Below, piece by piece: positions 22,443-34,053 of a DNA stretch of 64,000 nucleotides. This DNA is from Puccinellia tenuiflora. Its lineage: Eukaryota; Streptophyta; Magnoliopsida; Poales; Poaceae. Every line of letters begins with the position of its first letter. Within the stretch, counting starts at the first letter, position 1. The stretch spans positions 1,271,323 to 1,335,322 of the forward strand of contig QRDG01000416.1 of assembly GCA_012064385.1 (NCBI GenBank), read 5' to 3'. The notes beneath the pieces are model-generated. The model searched no databases and was not told the origin of the DNA. It saw only the letters and a list, made by a program, of their open reading frames with translations. The position numbers were made by a program, and so were the translations under genes.

Positions 22443-22607
22443 GGTTTCTTCACTTGCTTGCTTGGTCACAGTGGAGATGGAGAGTGGATAGAGCTTAGCT
22501 TAGGATCAAGAAGTAGCTATGGTCAGTTTGGTTTGGTTGTGCTTAATTTCGATGGGTTTTGGTTGATCAGCTTTGGATGAGCGGAGGAGGCAATGGGTTG
22601 GTGTGAG

Positions 22608-22622
22608 GGCCTTTTTATAGCG
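22608..22622 (-). promoter_or_regulatory. TATA box of the bZIP gene
   Basis: The minus strand reads GCTATAAAAAGGCCC, a near-consensus plant TATA box, about 170 bp upstream of the bZIP ATG. Transcription would start near 22580-22590, leaving a leader of roughly 140 bases without a long upstream frame. Confidence 0.7.
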
Positions 22623-22639
22623 TGCGGCAGAACGAAGGC

Positions 22640-23515
22640 GGCTTTGCTTGCCTCAAGCCAGAGAGAGAAGCCATCTTCTCTCTCCACCATCCTCGCCTTG
22701 TTTTTTTCTCGTAGAGTTTTGTGGCTTTAGTTTTGTCGATTTGGTACATGGCCATGAGGTACACCACCTTTCTCCTTTCGGGGCCAACTATATCCAAACA
22801 ATAATTTGCCTGATGTATATTAATCTTTCCATCAGTTTCATCTTTGCTTTTGGAATAGAACATTGAGGTTTTGTTTTTCCCCTCTTGCTTCCATATTCCA
22901 TGACTTGACTTGCGCGAGTAGTCTTGTCTGAGGTGACTAAATTTTATTCTGGTTAATCCATTGCCAAACCTTTGCTTTTTTATTTTCTATCAGTAACCCA
23001 ACTTGATGCTCGACCCCTTTAGCTTTTCTCATCACTCACATTAGTTAACATACTAAAACTCTTGTGCCTAATTAGAGTGGCATGATGGATGGACATGTAG
23101 CCACTATTGGAATAACGAACCGAAATTGTTAGGCCACTGGAGAGCCAGTGAAGGGGTTCAGCTAGCATTATATAAAATTTACATGCCCCAGCATGGACCG
23201 TGCGAGCTCGACACCTAAGAGGTTGTCCAGAGATCGCAACTCATTTGATTAGTAAACCCAACTTTGGATCACTAGCATATGCATGGGTGTCGCACCTACA
23301 AGGATCGGTGCATGTCCTGATTTTCCAAAGAAAAGGCGTGATGATGTGCTATACCTTCGGCATAGTCAGGGCTTGTTTCGACAAATAGTTATAGAGACAA
23401 TCCTTGTGGACCATAAGGGCATGATGTTCGCTCAAATTCCCTGTCTTTATCTGAAGGGCTTGTGTTAGGTACTAATAAGTGAGAGTATAGACACAGTTTA
23501 TTTGTATTGTCTTGT
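22640..23515. other. Upstream region of the bZIP gene
   Basis: No coding feature recognised. This is presumably the distal promoter of the bZIP gene plus intergenic DNA. Open frames are short and shadowed. Confidence 0.4.
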
Positions 23516-23520
23516 TAGTA

Positions 23521-23641
23521 TCACTCCATTCCAAAATATAAGATATTTTAGTTTTTTCTGAAATACATGTATGTAGACACGTTTTAGTATAGTTTACTCA
23601 TTTCGATCCGTACATCTTATAATTAGGAACAGGGGAAGTAG
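23521..23641. mobile_element. Stowaway-like MITE
   Basis: Left end CACTCCATTCCAAAATATAAGA and right end (inverted) CTTCCCCTGTTCCTAATTATAAGATG match the CTCCCTCCGTTCC..ATATAAG pattern of Stowaway elements, with TA at both edges. Several substitutions show it is old. Confidence 0.75.
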
Positions 23642-23643
23642 TA

Positions 23644-25612
23644 TATATGTACGATCTTAGTAGTTTGTGAGGTAGCACAATCATGGCAAATAAGCCATCT
23701 AAAAGGATTTTCCCTCAATCTCTAACATAAACTAGCCAAATAAGTGGATGGGATGCATATCATACACGCCTTTCAGCTCTGCTTTGCTTTAGTTTATTTT
23801 TGGGGGAAAATAGAAAAGACTGAAACAGTAGATGTGGCTCCCACAAACCTTTAGTCGACAGCTAAAACTCATAGAAAATCAAGTTAAACAGGAGAAGATG
23901 GCTCCATCAAATCTTTATTTGACAACTAAAAACAATGATAGAAACGCAACGAAATAAAATGAAAACAATGACATGGCAACCCAATCAAGAAAATGGACTC
24001 ATATGACGGAAACACACTGTTACTCTATTTGTGCGTTGTGCACAAACATGGCTAGGACGGAGCACTGTTGCTCTATTTGTGGCAGTCATGGGCTAATTAG
24101 TTGGGTCGGAAAGGTGACAGACGCCGCACGAACTGCTTCCCGCTTTGGAAAGCAGGAGGTTTTTCTTTTTGGATGATTGAGGCGACGCCGAAATGGACAG
24201 TCGTTCTGTCAGAAGTGGCAGCCGCAGCACCGAGAGGGAGGGCCACTAATACGACACTTAACCATGCACCATCACCAGGAACAAATAATATACTAAAGCA
24301 CTTGCATCTCGGGACGTGCTTGCCCAACGCGTACGTCGTTTTCGATTTTCTCTTCTTTCTTATAAATTTCGTATATGCGTTCGTACGTTTACGTGGCCCA
24401 GAGATCTAGCTTTCGTATTTTCAATAAAAGAGAAAGATCTGCTGCTCGAAAAATAAAAGAAAGATCTTGCTTTTTGTGAACCGAGTTTGTTTGTGGTGCT
24501 AAGTTTTAGCATAAAGAACTGAGCATCAACGCCTCAAAATGAGATAGGATTTGAAGCCAACAACCGTTCAAAAGGTGGACTACAAAAGTAATTAACTATG
24601 AGTTCGTTTTGAATAAAGTAATCGAGACATTTTTCCTATCAATGCAAAGAAGATCGATGCGCCGTGACGATACCCCCAAGTTTTTTTTAGCATCTCCGGT
24701 AAACAAATTAACGGAGATAACTCCCGAGCATGTTGATCATAAGTATTCGGCAAATTAAAGTAAAATAGAGATGCCACTTGGTCACTTGTTGCCACAAATG
24801 CTTCTATACATCTCTGGAAAATAGGCTTTTGCCTGGTTGTACGGTGAAAGAATATATATATGCAGGGTCAGTGTGAGACAGAAATGGTTGACATGGGTCG
24901 TTATGTTTTTGTTTTGCCAGATATGGATCGCCAGTGGCCTAGCATATCTGGGAAAGCCCCTATAGAAACGGGATTCTAATTGAGTAGTCCGAGAATTGGA
25001 TGCCGTGTTTGGGGGTGGATAAAAGCTCATGTCATGTGATTGGACCTCGGAAACACACGAACCGTGAAATGCAGATAAAATGTGTCTGCACTTGCAAAAG
25101 CAGTGAAGAAGAATGTGGTAGGTACAATAATGTAACCACTTTCTGATTGTGGGACATCCATTAGTTGCCACATTTTTGGGTCTGGAGTTTTTGGAGTCAA
25201 CTCCAAACATCTCACCAACAAAGAAAATCAACTATGCTTCTCCTCCGCTCGTCATGAGGATAATCCTCAAATTTTACAATTCCTTTCAAATTTTAATTAA
25301 AATGTTCATTTGTTTTGAATTCAAAAAACAAAAGTGTCTCCACTCAAACTTTGTGCCCCAACACAATTTTGTTTCTAGGTCCACCGCTATCATCATGAGT
25401 ATGAACGGCAGATGAGGGGTGCTGGCTTGGCTATATATGTGGGGTGATGGACACAACCCCGACTCCTAGCAGAAGGATGTTTTGGATGGTGTGGGCGCCC
25501 TCGACCATGGTGGATATATGGGAGGAAGGGTGGTGAGTTGACAAAGGTTGAAAATTAAAAGGGGAAGGCCGGCGCCAAGGAAGAAACATGCCTTGGGAAC
25601 GTCTTAGCAACT
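23644..25612. other. Intergenic region without recognised genes
   Basis: AT-rich; only short unsupported frames on both strands. I found no splice-consistent gene, RNA gene or complete transposon. Confidence 0.45.
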
Positions 25613-25627
25613 AGAGGCAAGGTTTTG

Positions 25628-26278
25628 GTTTACCCGTTAACAAGCCCATACATGGGCAATTTTTGTACGCGCAGGTTGATCACGTTGGAACTGTGTGTGT
25701 GAGCATTGTTTGGAAGACCAACGTTCATCAGATTGAAGATGTTTTGAGATGGCATGCTCCATTTTACTCGTGAGCGAGGGTTATGTATGTTCGTTGCCGA
25801 ATGGTCTAGGACACGTCATGTACGAGTATGTCAATATCAAAGCTAGAAGGATTGGCGGAGGTGATCAAGCGGATGTTTAAGTTTTGGTGTTGCTACTTAG
25901 TAATGGGGAGCTTGCGATGAAACCGTTGGTCTGACCTTCGGCGGTCATATCCAGTAACGACGGTGTTTAAAAATCGTTACCTTGTTCAAGGCATTGCATG
26001 AAATTTTCTCACTCATGCTCTCCATGGTAAAAACTAATGATCTAAATTTTGACTGGATCCGGCGTCTGTGGCACTTTTGTGTTGTTAATTTCTCGTAGGC
26101 AGTGGTTGATGTCGCCGTTGGTTACTGTGTATCTAAGATCATGTTTTCTCTTTTCTTTTTATTCTAATAATTTAGTTGTGTGGATGTCTCGGATTTGCTC
26201 ATGACAATGTGTAGTTGTAGAGGCTAAATGTACTTGATACTTTTTCGATATTAGTATATTGCACTTTATAAAAAAAAA
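25628..26278 (+). mobile_element. LINE 3' tail with imperfect target duplication
   Basis: A ~650-bp segment ends in an A-run at 26270-26279. AGAGGCAAGGTTTTG at 25613-25627 reappears with one change at 26279-26293, as expected for a target duplication of a 5'-truncated LINE. The remaining body is non-coding, consistent with a 3' UTR. Low similarity within plant LINE tails makes the family uncertain. Confidence 0.5.
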
Positions 26279-26515
26279 AGAGGCAAAGTTTTGACTAGAG
26301 AGAATCGACATAAATGGCAACTAAAGATATTGGAAAATTTTATAGTCGGGCCGACGTAGAAGTTGGAATTCCTTTTGACAAACGTAGTCATGAATTTACC
26401 AAAATTGACCAACTTTACATGAACTATGAGCAAAGTGGTATTTTTTCGACGGTGAGGCCAATAATGAAACTTTGTCTATGAGTACTTTTGAAGACAATAT
26501 ATTTGTAGGGAGTGA

Positions 26516-26737
26516 CTAATTCTCAATCGAATGAGAATTAACTCAGTCAGATGACGTCTTCGAATCTTAGTTGCAGCCCATAATGCAACTCGTGACTATC
26601 ACCAAGCAATCCAACGGTCAACCCACGTGCAAGTAATAAAAGTGCAACTCAAATGGGACACGAATCATGATAAAAAAAATATGACAGATCATAAGTTGAA
26701 TGAGTTCTAAATTAATTCTCTGTCGAACGAGAATTAG
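26516..26737. mobile_element. MITE-like inverted-repeat element (~220 bp)
   Basis: CTAATTCTCAATCGAATGAG at 26516 is mirrored by CTCTGTCGAACGAGAATTAG ending at 26737. The ends are themselves partly palindromic. No target duplication could be read with confidence, so the superfamily is open. Confidence 0.6.
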
Positions 26738-27382
26738 CAAAACCGATATTTTTATTAGACGCTTGACCATATCAGGACAGGATAAAACACATATTACCGT
26801 CAACTCTCCAGTTCATGTGCATTTCTTAGCATCGCGAAACAAAAACAAATTGGTGAATAACCGAGTATATACATCTTGCTTGGAGGAGGCACGACACGTC
26901 GACACCGTCTACCTCAAGGCAAAGTTGCACAGACCATGAGTGAAGGGAAGGAAAAGAGAGCTCCCCATCAGCCTGAGATGATATGCTGGGTGAGATTCCG
27001 ATCGCGTCGCCATATGCAGTCGACTGCTGCCACATTTTCTGCTGCCACTGTTAAGGCTACGCTGAAAATGTTTTGTGCTAGCTCTCGTTGTCTCTCTAGA
27101 AAATGTCTGCTTTTGTTTCCAAAGCAAAATCCTGTTCACGAAATTGATCGCTTCCAAAAAGTTTTCTGTTCACGGAATTGATCGCCTATTGCTCTGTCCA
27201 TCGGACGACGTAATACGTTTTCGATCGAGGCACCCGTGGTAAACGCGGCAACACACGCACGATATCAACTCTGCTCCTATAGAATGCTCTCCGTACTGCA
27301 CGGTGATCCGAATTGGATCTGCGGTTGATTTAATGTAAATCTGTCACGTAATTTTTTTGAAATACAATTTTTTTTTCTCAAT
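26738..27382. other. Intergenic region
   Basis: No supported gene. Two short similar blocks ('ctgttcacgaaattgatcgc' at 27131 and 'ctgttcacggaattgatcgc' at 27167) form a small direct repeat. Confidence 0.4.
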
Positions 27383-27720
27383 CTACTGGCATGATTTCCC
27401 CCAAACGTTTAGCTCTCGTGGTAATCTAAATCCTTGCCTCCTTGATCTTGTCGAGAAGTGATTGCTTGTTATGGACCCTTGTGTTTGTTTTATTTCATAT
27501 CTCCCAAGACAGGGAAAGAATAATCGGGACAACCGCCTTCCGGTTCCAGTAATAAGAAGCCACCAACTTTTGAGAGAGAGATGTTGCCAAAGATGCGGCT
27601 CCACGTCGTAAAGCCCAAGCCATTCCTTCATAAGAGTCTTAGTTCGCACAGTGATGCGACAATGGGTAAAGAGGTGATATAACAATAAAAATATGATATT
27701 ATTTCTTAGTCTAATCTGCA
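27383..27720 (-). pseudogene. LINE ORF2 C-terminal tail remnant
   Basis: The minus strand encodes, with stops replacing two Trp codons, the usual LINE ORF2 tail pattern (..SWEI*NKTNTRVHNKQSLL.., then DKIKEARI*). T-rich runs at 27350-27380 may be the element's poly(A) tail. No target duplication was identified. It is a short dead fragment. Confidence 0.5.
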
Positions 27721-28025
27721 ATAACCAACTATCCTAAATATATGGTGAGATATATTGTTGTTAATTTTTTTATTTCGTTGCTGACAGAAGACAGATTTTC
27801 TTCTTCTTATTCTTCCTAATCCAAATCAACAATCATCTTACACTGTATTGTTAAGATAAGACTATTACACATGTCCTCGTAGACACAAGAAATAGTGCAA
27901 AAATGCACGAATGCAAGACAAGATAGCAGTTGACTACGTAGTTTTTTTTTCCCATCTAAAAAGATGCATCAGCGGCCGGGCTGTAGCCTGTAGGACCGAA
28001 TAAACAGTACCTCTAGCGTTCAGTA

Positions 28026-28042
28026 ACAACAACAACAACAAC
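28026..28042 (+). repeat. (AAC)n microsatellite
   Basis: Short run of CAA/AAC triplets just left of the Copia element. Confidence 0.8.
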
Positions 28043-28054
28043 GCGTGATGATCA

Positions 28055-28489
28055 TGTTAGGTTGATCTCATCCGGTCGAACCCCAACGGGTCGATCGGAC
28101 CCCTTGACCGCGTCCTGATCGGGGATGCCCAACCGCACCAAGGTTGGTGGGCCCCTGTGACCCGCGCTACATAAAGGGTGGGGGACGGTAGCACACGCAT
28201 CACGAGGTTCACCTGTGCGCCACCACCCCACCAACATTCCCTACCGATCGTGGGGTAGCGCGGTGCTCACGGGAAGCACCACCGACGCCACTGCCCACTG
28301 TCACCACCGCCGCCGTCCACCATGGCCGGCAGTTCGAGCTCGGCGTCCACAACAAGGTAGACACGCCGATCATCCCTCTCTCCTCTCGGTCTCTCTCTCT
28401 CGCATCCGATTCACACCAAAAGGGGAAACCCTAAAGGTTGCTACCGTAATTGATATAGACCTAGATGATCTTGTTGTTAATTTAAAACA
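28055..28489 (+). repeat. 5' LTR of the Copia element
   Basis: Begins TGTTAGG and ends AAAACA, followed one base later by the primer-binding site. Confidence 0.9.
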
Positions 28490-28490
28490 T

Positions 28491-28504
28491 TGGTATCAGA
28501 GCTG
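28491..28504 (+). promoter_or_regulatory. Primer-binding site
   Basis: TGGTATCAGAGCTG is complementary to the 3' end of plant initiator methionine tRNA; it primes minus-strand synthesis. Confidence 0.9.
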
Positions 28505-29792
28505 ATCTAGGGTTCTAGATCTGTTCGGTAAAAGAAGAAAGAAAAGAAAACCAAAAGAAAGAATTTTTCCCCTCCCGTGGAAACGAAACCTAACCCTAGA
28601 TCGAAAAGAAAGGGGGAAGGGCAAAGAAAACTCACCGGCAGAGGGTCTCGGGCTCGCCGGCAAAGTGTGCCGCCGCAAGGCCGCACCCGTTCCTCTCGAT
28701 CCAAGTCCGCATCGGCAAGCCGAGGGACTGGACGAAGAACAAGGGCAGTGGAGGGGCTCTGCGCCTCCGCCACGGCCGAAAGGAAGTGACCCCTTCGGGG
28801 GCAAAGGCGCGTCGCCGGCGAGCCGTCGGGGACTAGCTCGTCTTCCTCCTGGCGAGCCGTCGCACCGGACGAAGGAATCAACCCCTCGGGGTCAAAGGCA
28901 AAGGGCACCGGAGCCTCACCTTTCGACGGCAGCGCGCTCACCGCAAGGCGGACGCGCCACCGGCGAAGGGGAAGGCGACGGCGCAACCATCATCTCCTCA
29001 TCGGTGTTTGCATCGGAGGGGAGAGGAAAAGAAAGGAGGGAGAAGGGGAAGGAGCCGGAGCGGCGCGCTGCAGTGGCGGTCGTCGTCGTCTCTGGCCGCC
29101 GAACCCTAACCCTAGCATCGCCGACGGCGACGGAGAGCAACAGATCGGGGAGGAGAGCGACGGGTGGGGGGAGAAATGAATTAGGGTTTCCTCCCACCCG
29201 CACCGGTCGACAGTTTTGTTCAAGCGAAAACGACGGTGAACCGTCGGATCCAAAAGGACGGCCAGGATGCATCAGAAGCAAACCCTAGCGGTTGACGGGT
29301 CTGCGGGCCGAAAGAACGTGGCCGTGGGCCGCCGGGCGTGTCTGTGCGCCGCGCGCGCGGGGTACTTAGTCAAATGGGCCGTGGGCCGAAACAGAAAAAC
29401 TGTGGTATGGGCCACACGTTTTAATCAGAGTTTTTCCTCTGTTTTTTGTTTTTCCAGAAGCTGTTTTTAATTGTTTTTGTCCATTTTTTGGACAAATTTT
29501 GTACAGTTTTTTTCTATACAAATATTCCAACGAAAATTTTGTTTGGAGAATTCAGAAAGAAAAAAAAAGCTTCTGAAAAGTATAAAGTTCATGAATTTTT
29601 TGTATTCATGTTTTTCCGCTGCAAATAGAGAAATGTGCTCCTTTAAATTTAAAAGGTCAAAAGAATTAAAAGTGAGAATTAAAATTTAAGAGGAGCATGT
29701 TAAAGTGATTATTGCAATGTTTATGATTCTGTTAAAGTTTTCACTGAGAAAATTTGTTTAGAGATCAAAAGAAAAGATATACAGATTCCTCT

Positions 29793-30025
29793 GTGAATTT
29801 GTTTAGATCTTTAATTGAATTCTCTAGGAGAATTTTAATTAAAGCACAGAAAAGTCTTTTTAAGACAAAGGTTTTGCTAAAAAGATGATCTCTTTTCAAA
29901 TTCAGTGAATTTGTTTAGATCTTTGATTAAATTCTCTAGGAGAATTTTAATTAAAGAACAGAAAAGCCTTTCATGACAAAAGATTTAGCTAAAAGATTAT
30001 CTCTTTTCAAATTCAATGAATTTGT
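29793..30025 (+). repeat. Two-and-a-bit-copy tandem repeat (~112 bp) inside the Copia element
   Basis: Units begin 'tgaatttgtttagatctttga/aatt', contain 'ttctctaggagaattttaat' and end 'tctcttttcaaattca'. The second unit starts near 29906 and a third is cut short near 30017. Confidence 0.75.
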
Positions 30026-31102
30026 TTAGAGAACAGACCAGAACAGTGCAATGTTTATGAAATACAGAGAATATTTTACAGTTTCTACTGTAAATTAAAA
30101 GGACTCTCCTCTAATTAAATTGGAACCAACGGGAAAATTTAATTAGAGAGGAGGAAAAAGAGAAATACTTGTTTTAACAGGTTAATTATGGTATTGTTAT
30201 TTTCTGACCAACGTTGATGATAACAGTATTATAATTATATGAGTTCTATAGTCAAAGGGCTAGATCTCTGATAATTTTTGCATCAAAGTGATCAATTTCA
30301 GAGAAAAGATAAAAGATGCTACTCGTTGCATCTAACAGATAAATTTTCAGAGAAAAGATAAAAGATCAAGAAATGCTATTGAACTATAGAAATATGTATA
30401 TTTCATGTTTCCGCTGCAATAGATTTGATGATAATGTTATTTTCTGAACAGAATTCTTTATTGCAATAGAAATATTATCATCGTATTGTTATAAGTTTTG
30501 TGCATTAATTCTATTTCTGCCCAACGGTGATGTAGAATTAGTGTAGAAAGAAAATGTTCATTCTAATTCTGCCCAACGGTGATTTAGAATATAAAAGAAA
30601 GTTTTAATGTGCATATTTTTAACCAGAAAATTGTAGGGTTAATTTTATGCTCATTATTGTTATTATTATTATTGAATATTTTCTCAGACAAAGATTCTCA
30701 TGTTTTCATTCGTGAAAGCAAAGGATGGGTACTTGTGACCCAAAAGATGACCAAGAAGGTCATAAAGTGAGAGAGTATGTTCTCTCTAAAGAATGACTGC
30801 AAAAGAAAAGAATTCTTGGATGTTTATCCAAGAATACAAATAGACCATCGAGAGTCTTGTTTGACAAATGTCTTTCATGTACCCTCTATGCAGAAAAGAA
30901 AGAAATCATTTGAGTCTTGTTTAAACGAATTTCTTTCATGTGCTCTATATGAAGAAAACTTTTTTAAACAAGCAACATGAATGCTTAATTTGACTACCGT
31001 TGGATTAAGCATGTGTATAAAAGAGTATTTAGATTTATTTCTGAATTTGATGATTCAATATGCAGTCTAAAGAGACAATTGTGGCATCTATGTCTCTTCA
31101 TT

Positions 31103-31250
31103 ACCCGCATGACGGGAAGAAAGACGATAATACTCGCATGACGGGAAAAAGACGATAATAATACCCACGTGGTGGGAAAAGTCTGGGAAAATACCCGCAT
31201 GGCGGGAGAAAAGTTTGACAAGGACTTATCCTGTATGACAGGAGAAAGAT
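31103..31250 (+). repeat. Short degenerate minisatellite in the Copia element
   Basis: Five imperfect copies of 'cccgcatgacgggaaaaag', each unit containing the small palindrome CCCGCATG.CGGG, spaced 25-50 bp. Confidence 0.7.
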
Positions 31251-32309
31251 GTGTACGACTCATGTGTTTTATATCGATTGCACATTTTATGTGTCATAGT
31301 TATAAAACACTTAATGAGTCAAAAGGAGAATAAAGTTACAAATGAACCTCAAGTTAAGAATGGTATACAAGTGTGACTTGCAAAAAGTATCATTGAGAAA
31401 AACTCTTGTGAGTTTTGAAAAGAAATGAGGAAAAAGTACTCCCATACGTTAAAAGACAACTTCATTTTGAATGAAGTAGATCAAAGATGACTTCATTTTG
31501 AATAAAGCAAATAATCAAAGTTTCGAAATTGTGGCAAAAGGTTCTTGCCACATTTCGAGGGGGAGATAGAGAGTATTACAGAATAGACTCCCCTAAGTGA
31601 TCTATGATGAATTGTGATCGTCTGGGGGAGTACGACGATCACAATAATGATACCCCTAAAGTAAAGAGATAGATGTATTCTTGGATTTTTTATAGCTCCG
31701 GAAGGAGACTAAGGACGGTACTCAAAGTGCCATAAACAAAGACAGATTGACAGAATAATAGAATAAACCCAAATAAAAAGGATTAAGGATACACCATTTT
31801 CGAGAAAATGGAGTAATCTGGGGGAGCATGGTATGAACATACCTAAGGCTCGAATAGATTTTATCTGGGGGAGCTTGTTGCTTCATAAAAGAGATGAACA
31901 AGTAAACATGGATCTTGTGTTTTAGGTCCTTGTAACAGCTATTGCCTTTTGGCAATAGAAGACTACAGAATTAATTGCCTCTTGGTAATGACAGAGCAAC
32001 AACATCCCCATATGAGAAAACAGATGACTATAAAGTCTATATCAGAGAAATTTTAAATGAAGGTTGATCCCACCTCATTTACAGAAATTAAAAAGCTGCG
32101 CTTAATCGTTTTTGACAAGTGTCTACTTGTCTTAATGATTAGAGACTATGTGAATCCCGACGATGTTTGGGACTCATAAGTAATTTCCAATGGAGCCAAA
32201 ACAGTAGGCTATAAAGGGTCTACATTAACAATGTGACTCCAAAGGAAATATGTGAAAAGCGATTTTAAATCGAAAGATTTGCGCTAAGAGAATAAACAGA
32301 TTATAATGA

Positions 32310-33380
32310 GTGCTAATCGCACATACCATGGGTTCTTATGGACTAGAGCAAGTCTCTAGAATCAAAAGGTTATTTTGGGTTAAAGAAAATGAGAGGACAA
32401 TCGCATTTGTGCAAACTCATAGAATGGGAAATTCATTTCCTAATCCCGTGTATGTGGATGACATTCTACTTGCTAGTGGTGATGTCAAATTACTACCGGC
32501 AGAGAAAAGAAGTTCTTGTCCTCAAAAGAGTATTCTCGATAGAGTGTCTCTCGTTAAAAGTATCGAGATTTACTGAGAAAAGAAGAAAAGGGGTATTAGA
32601 AATATCACATGGACATGCTGAGAAGAAGTCTCTATAGCATGCATGTCGAGAAAACCTACGCCTGTTCTTATTGACAAGGGTAATGGAATTGGGAACTTTA
32701 GTGTTCTGAGAGATAACATAGAATGGATCAAATGGATATGGTACCATATGCTTCCGCTGTTGGTTGCTCAATATTACCCTGAAAGTTCACGTATCCGGGT
32801 TGTTTTGGCAATGTCCAATCCAGAAATAGATCACTGGAATGGAATCAAAGATATCGGCCTCATGCTAAAAGAAACATTGTGCTCTCAAAAGATTGTGAGT
32901 ACAAAGATAGATCTATAAGAGTGCTCTCAAAAGGTTGTGAGTATTCTGAAAGAATTTGTGAAATGTATAGCGAAATCCACAATTGTCGCTAAATTTTCAC
33001 ATTTGGAGTTTTTGTGTGGAAAATCTCCAAAGAATTAAAAGCTTGACATCAGTGTGATGTAAAGACATGTTATAGCATCATATGAGGCTGAGGGATAGGC
33101 AAAATGGTTGAGGAAACCTGTACCCGGTATTGATAATGGTTGACAACAGCAATAACCATAAAGTAATTCACTCCTAAGACAACGAGTCAAGTGTGGTGCC
33201 AAACACATTGACACAAAGTTATACGTTGTAAAGGAGAAAGTCCGGAATTATGTTGAAATGCTTGGAGCATAAGAGGAATAGATAAAAGAAACACACAAGT
33301 GTTTGCAGATCTGCTAATTAAAGGCTTACCGCCCAGTGTGTTTGGAGAACACATAGTCGACATGGGTTTTATGGTATAGT
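32310..33380 (+). pseudogene. Copia pol remnant (reverse transcriptase to C-terminus)
   Basis: Recognisable pieces in order are: the RT active-site segment YVDDILLASGD near 32450; a downstream RT/RNase H block (MSNPEIDHW) near 32810; and the C-terminal segment FADLLIKGLPPSVFGEH near 33303. They lie in different frames separated by stops, and gag, protease and integrase cannot be recognised upstream. The element cannot encode its own proteins. Confidence 0.7.
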
Positions 33381-33553
33381 CTATATGTTTTCCGGACAAT
33401 AAAGAGGCCCAAAAAGATTAAACAATTTGTTTCAAAACAAAGAGGTATATTGTAGCTGTCTGATTCTATCGGCAATTGAGCTGAGACGATGAAACATGCT
33501 CTATGTATCGATCTGTGATGAAATAAGTAAAGTTAAAAGTAAAAGTTGAGATC

Positions 33554-33564
33554 AAGGGGGAGAA
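33554..33564 (+). promoter_or_regulatory. Polypurine tract
   Basis: AAGGGGGAGAA directly precedes the right LTR; it primes plus-strand synthesis. Confidence 0.85.
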
Positions 33565-34029
33565 TGTTAGGTTGATCTTATCCGGTCGAACCCCAACGGG
33601 TCGATCGGACCCCTTGACCGCGTCCTGATCGGGGATGCCCAACCGCACCAAGGTGGTGGGCCCCTGTGACCCGCGCTACATAAAGGGTGGGGGACGGTAG
33701 CACACGCATCACGAGGTTCACCTCAGTGGCCACCGACCCACCAACATCCCTACCGATCGTGGGTTAGCGCGGTGCTCACGGGAAGCACCACCGACGCCAC
33801 TGCCAGCCACTGTCCACTGTCACCACCGCCGCCGTCCACCATGGCCGGCAGTTCGAGCTCGGCGTCCACAGCAAGGTAGACACGCCGATCATCTCTCTCT
33901 CTCCCTCTCGGTCTCTCTCTCTCATCCTGGTCCCGAAACCCTAATTCATGAGAAGAAGGGAAGAAACCCTAATAGAATCTACCGTAATTGATCTAACCCT
34001 AGATGATCTTGTTGTTGTTGCTTTTAACA
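33565..34029 (+). repeat. 3' LTR of the Copia element
   Basis: Begins TGTTAGG, ends TTTTAACA, and matches the left LTR with indels (for example an added CAGCCACTGTC near 33800). Confidence 0.9.
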
Positions 34030-34053
34030 GTCCACCGATGCACTGCAAGAATT

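Larger units (their letters stand above)
28055..34029 (+). mobile_element. Degenerate Ty1/Copia-type LTR retrotransposon (5.97 kb)
   Basis: The two LTRs are 28055-28489 and 33565-34029; both begin TGTTAGGTTGATC and end in CA. The primer-binding site TGGTATCAGAGC follows the left LTR at 28491 (initiator Met tRNA type), and a polypurine tract AAGGGGGAGA lies directly before the right LTR. Pol fragments are in Copia style. The LTRs differ by substitutions and several indels, so the insertion is not recent. The flanking pentamers (GATCA left, GTCCA right) do not match, suggesting recombination or flank loss. The element abuts the Mutator-like PMD gene. Confidence 0.9.

Noticed and set aside
22443..22469. 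Nine-residue N-terminal extension of the bZIP protein
   Set aside because: It would require a GTG start; the ATG at 22442 is the natural initiator.
28507..29288. Frames of 120-207 codons on both strands in the Copia element
   Set aside because: GC-rich leader region open on both strands with Arg/Pro-rich composition and no gag motif.
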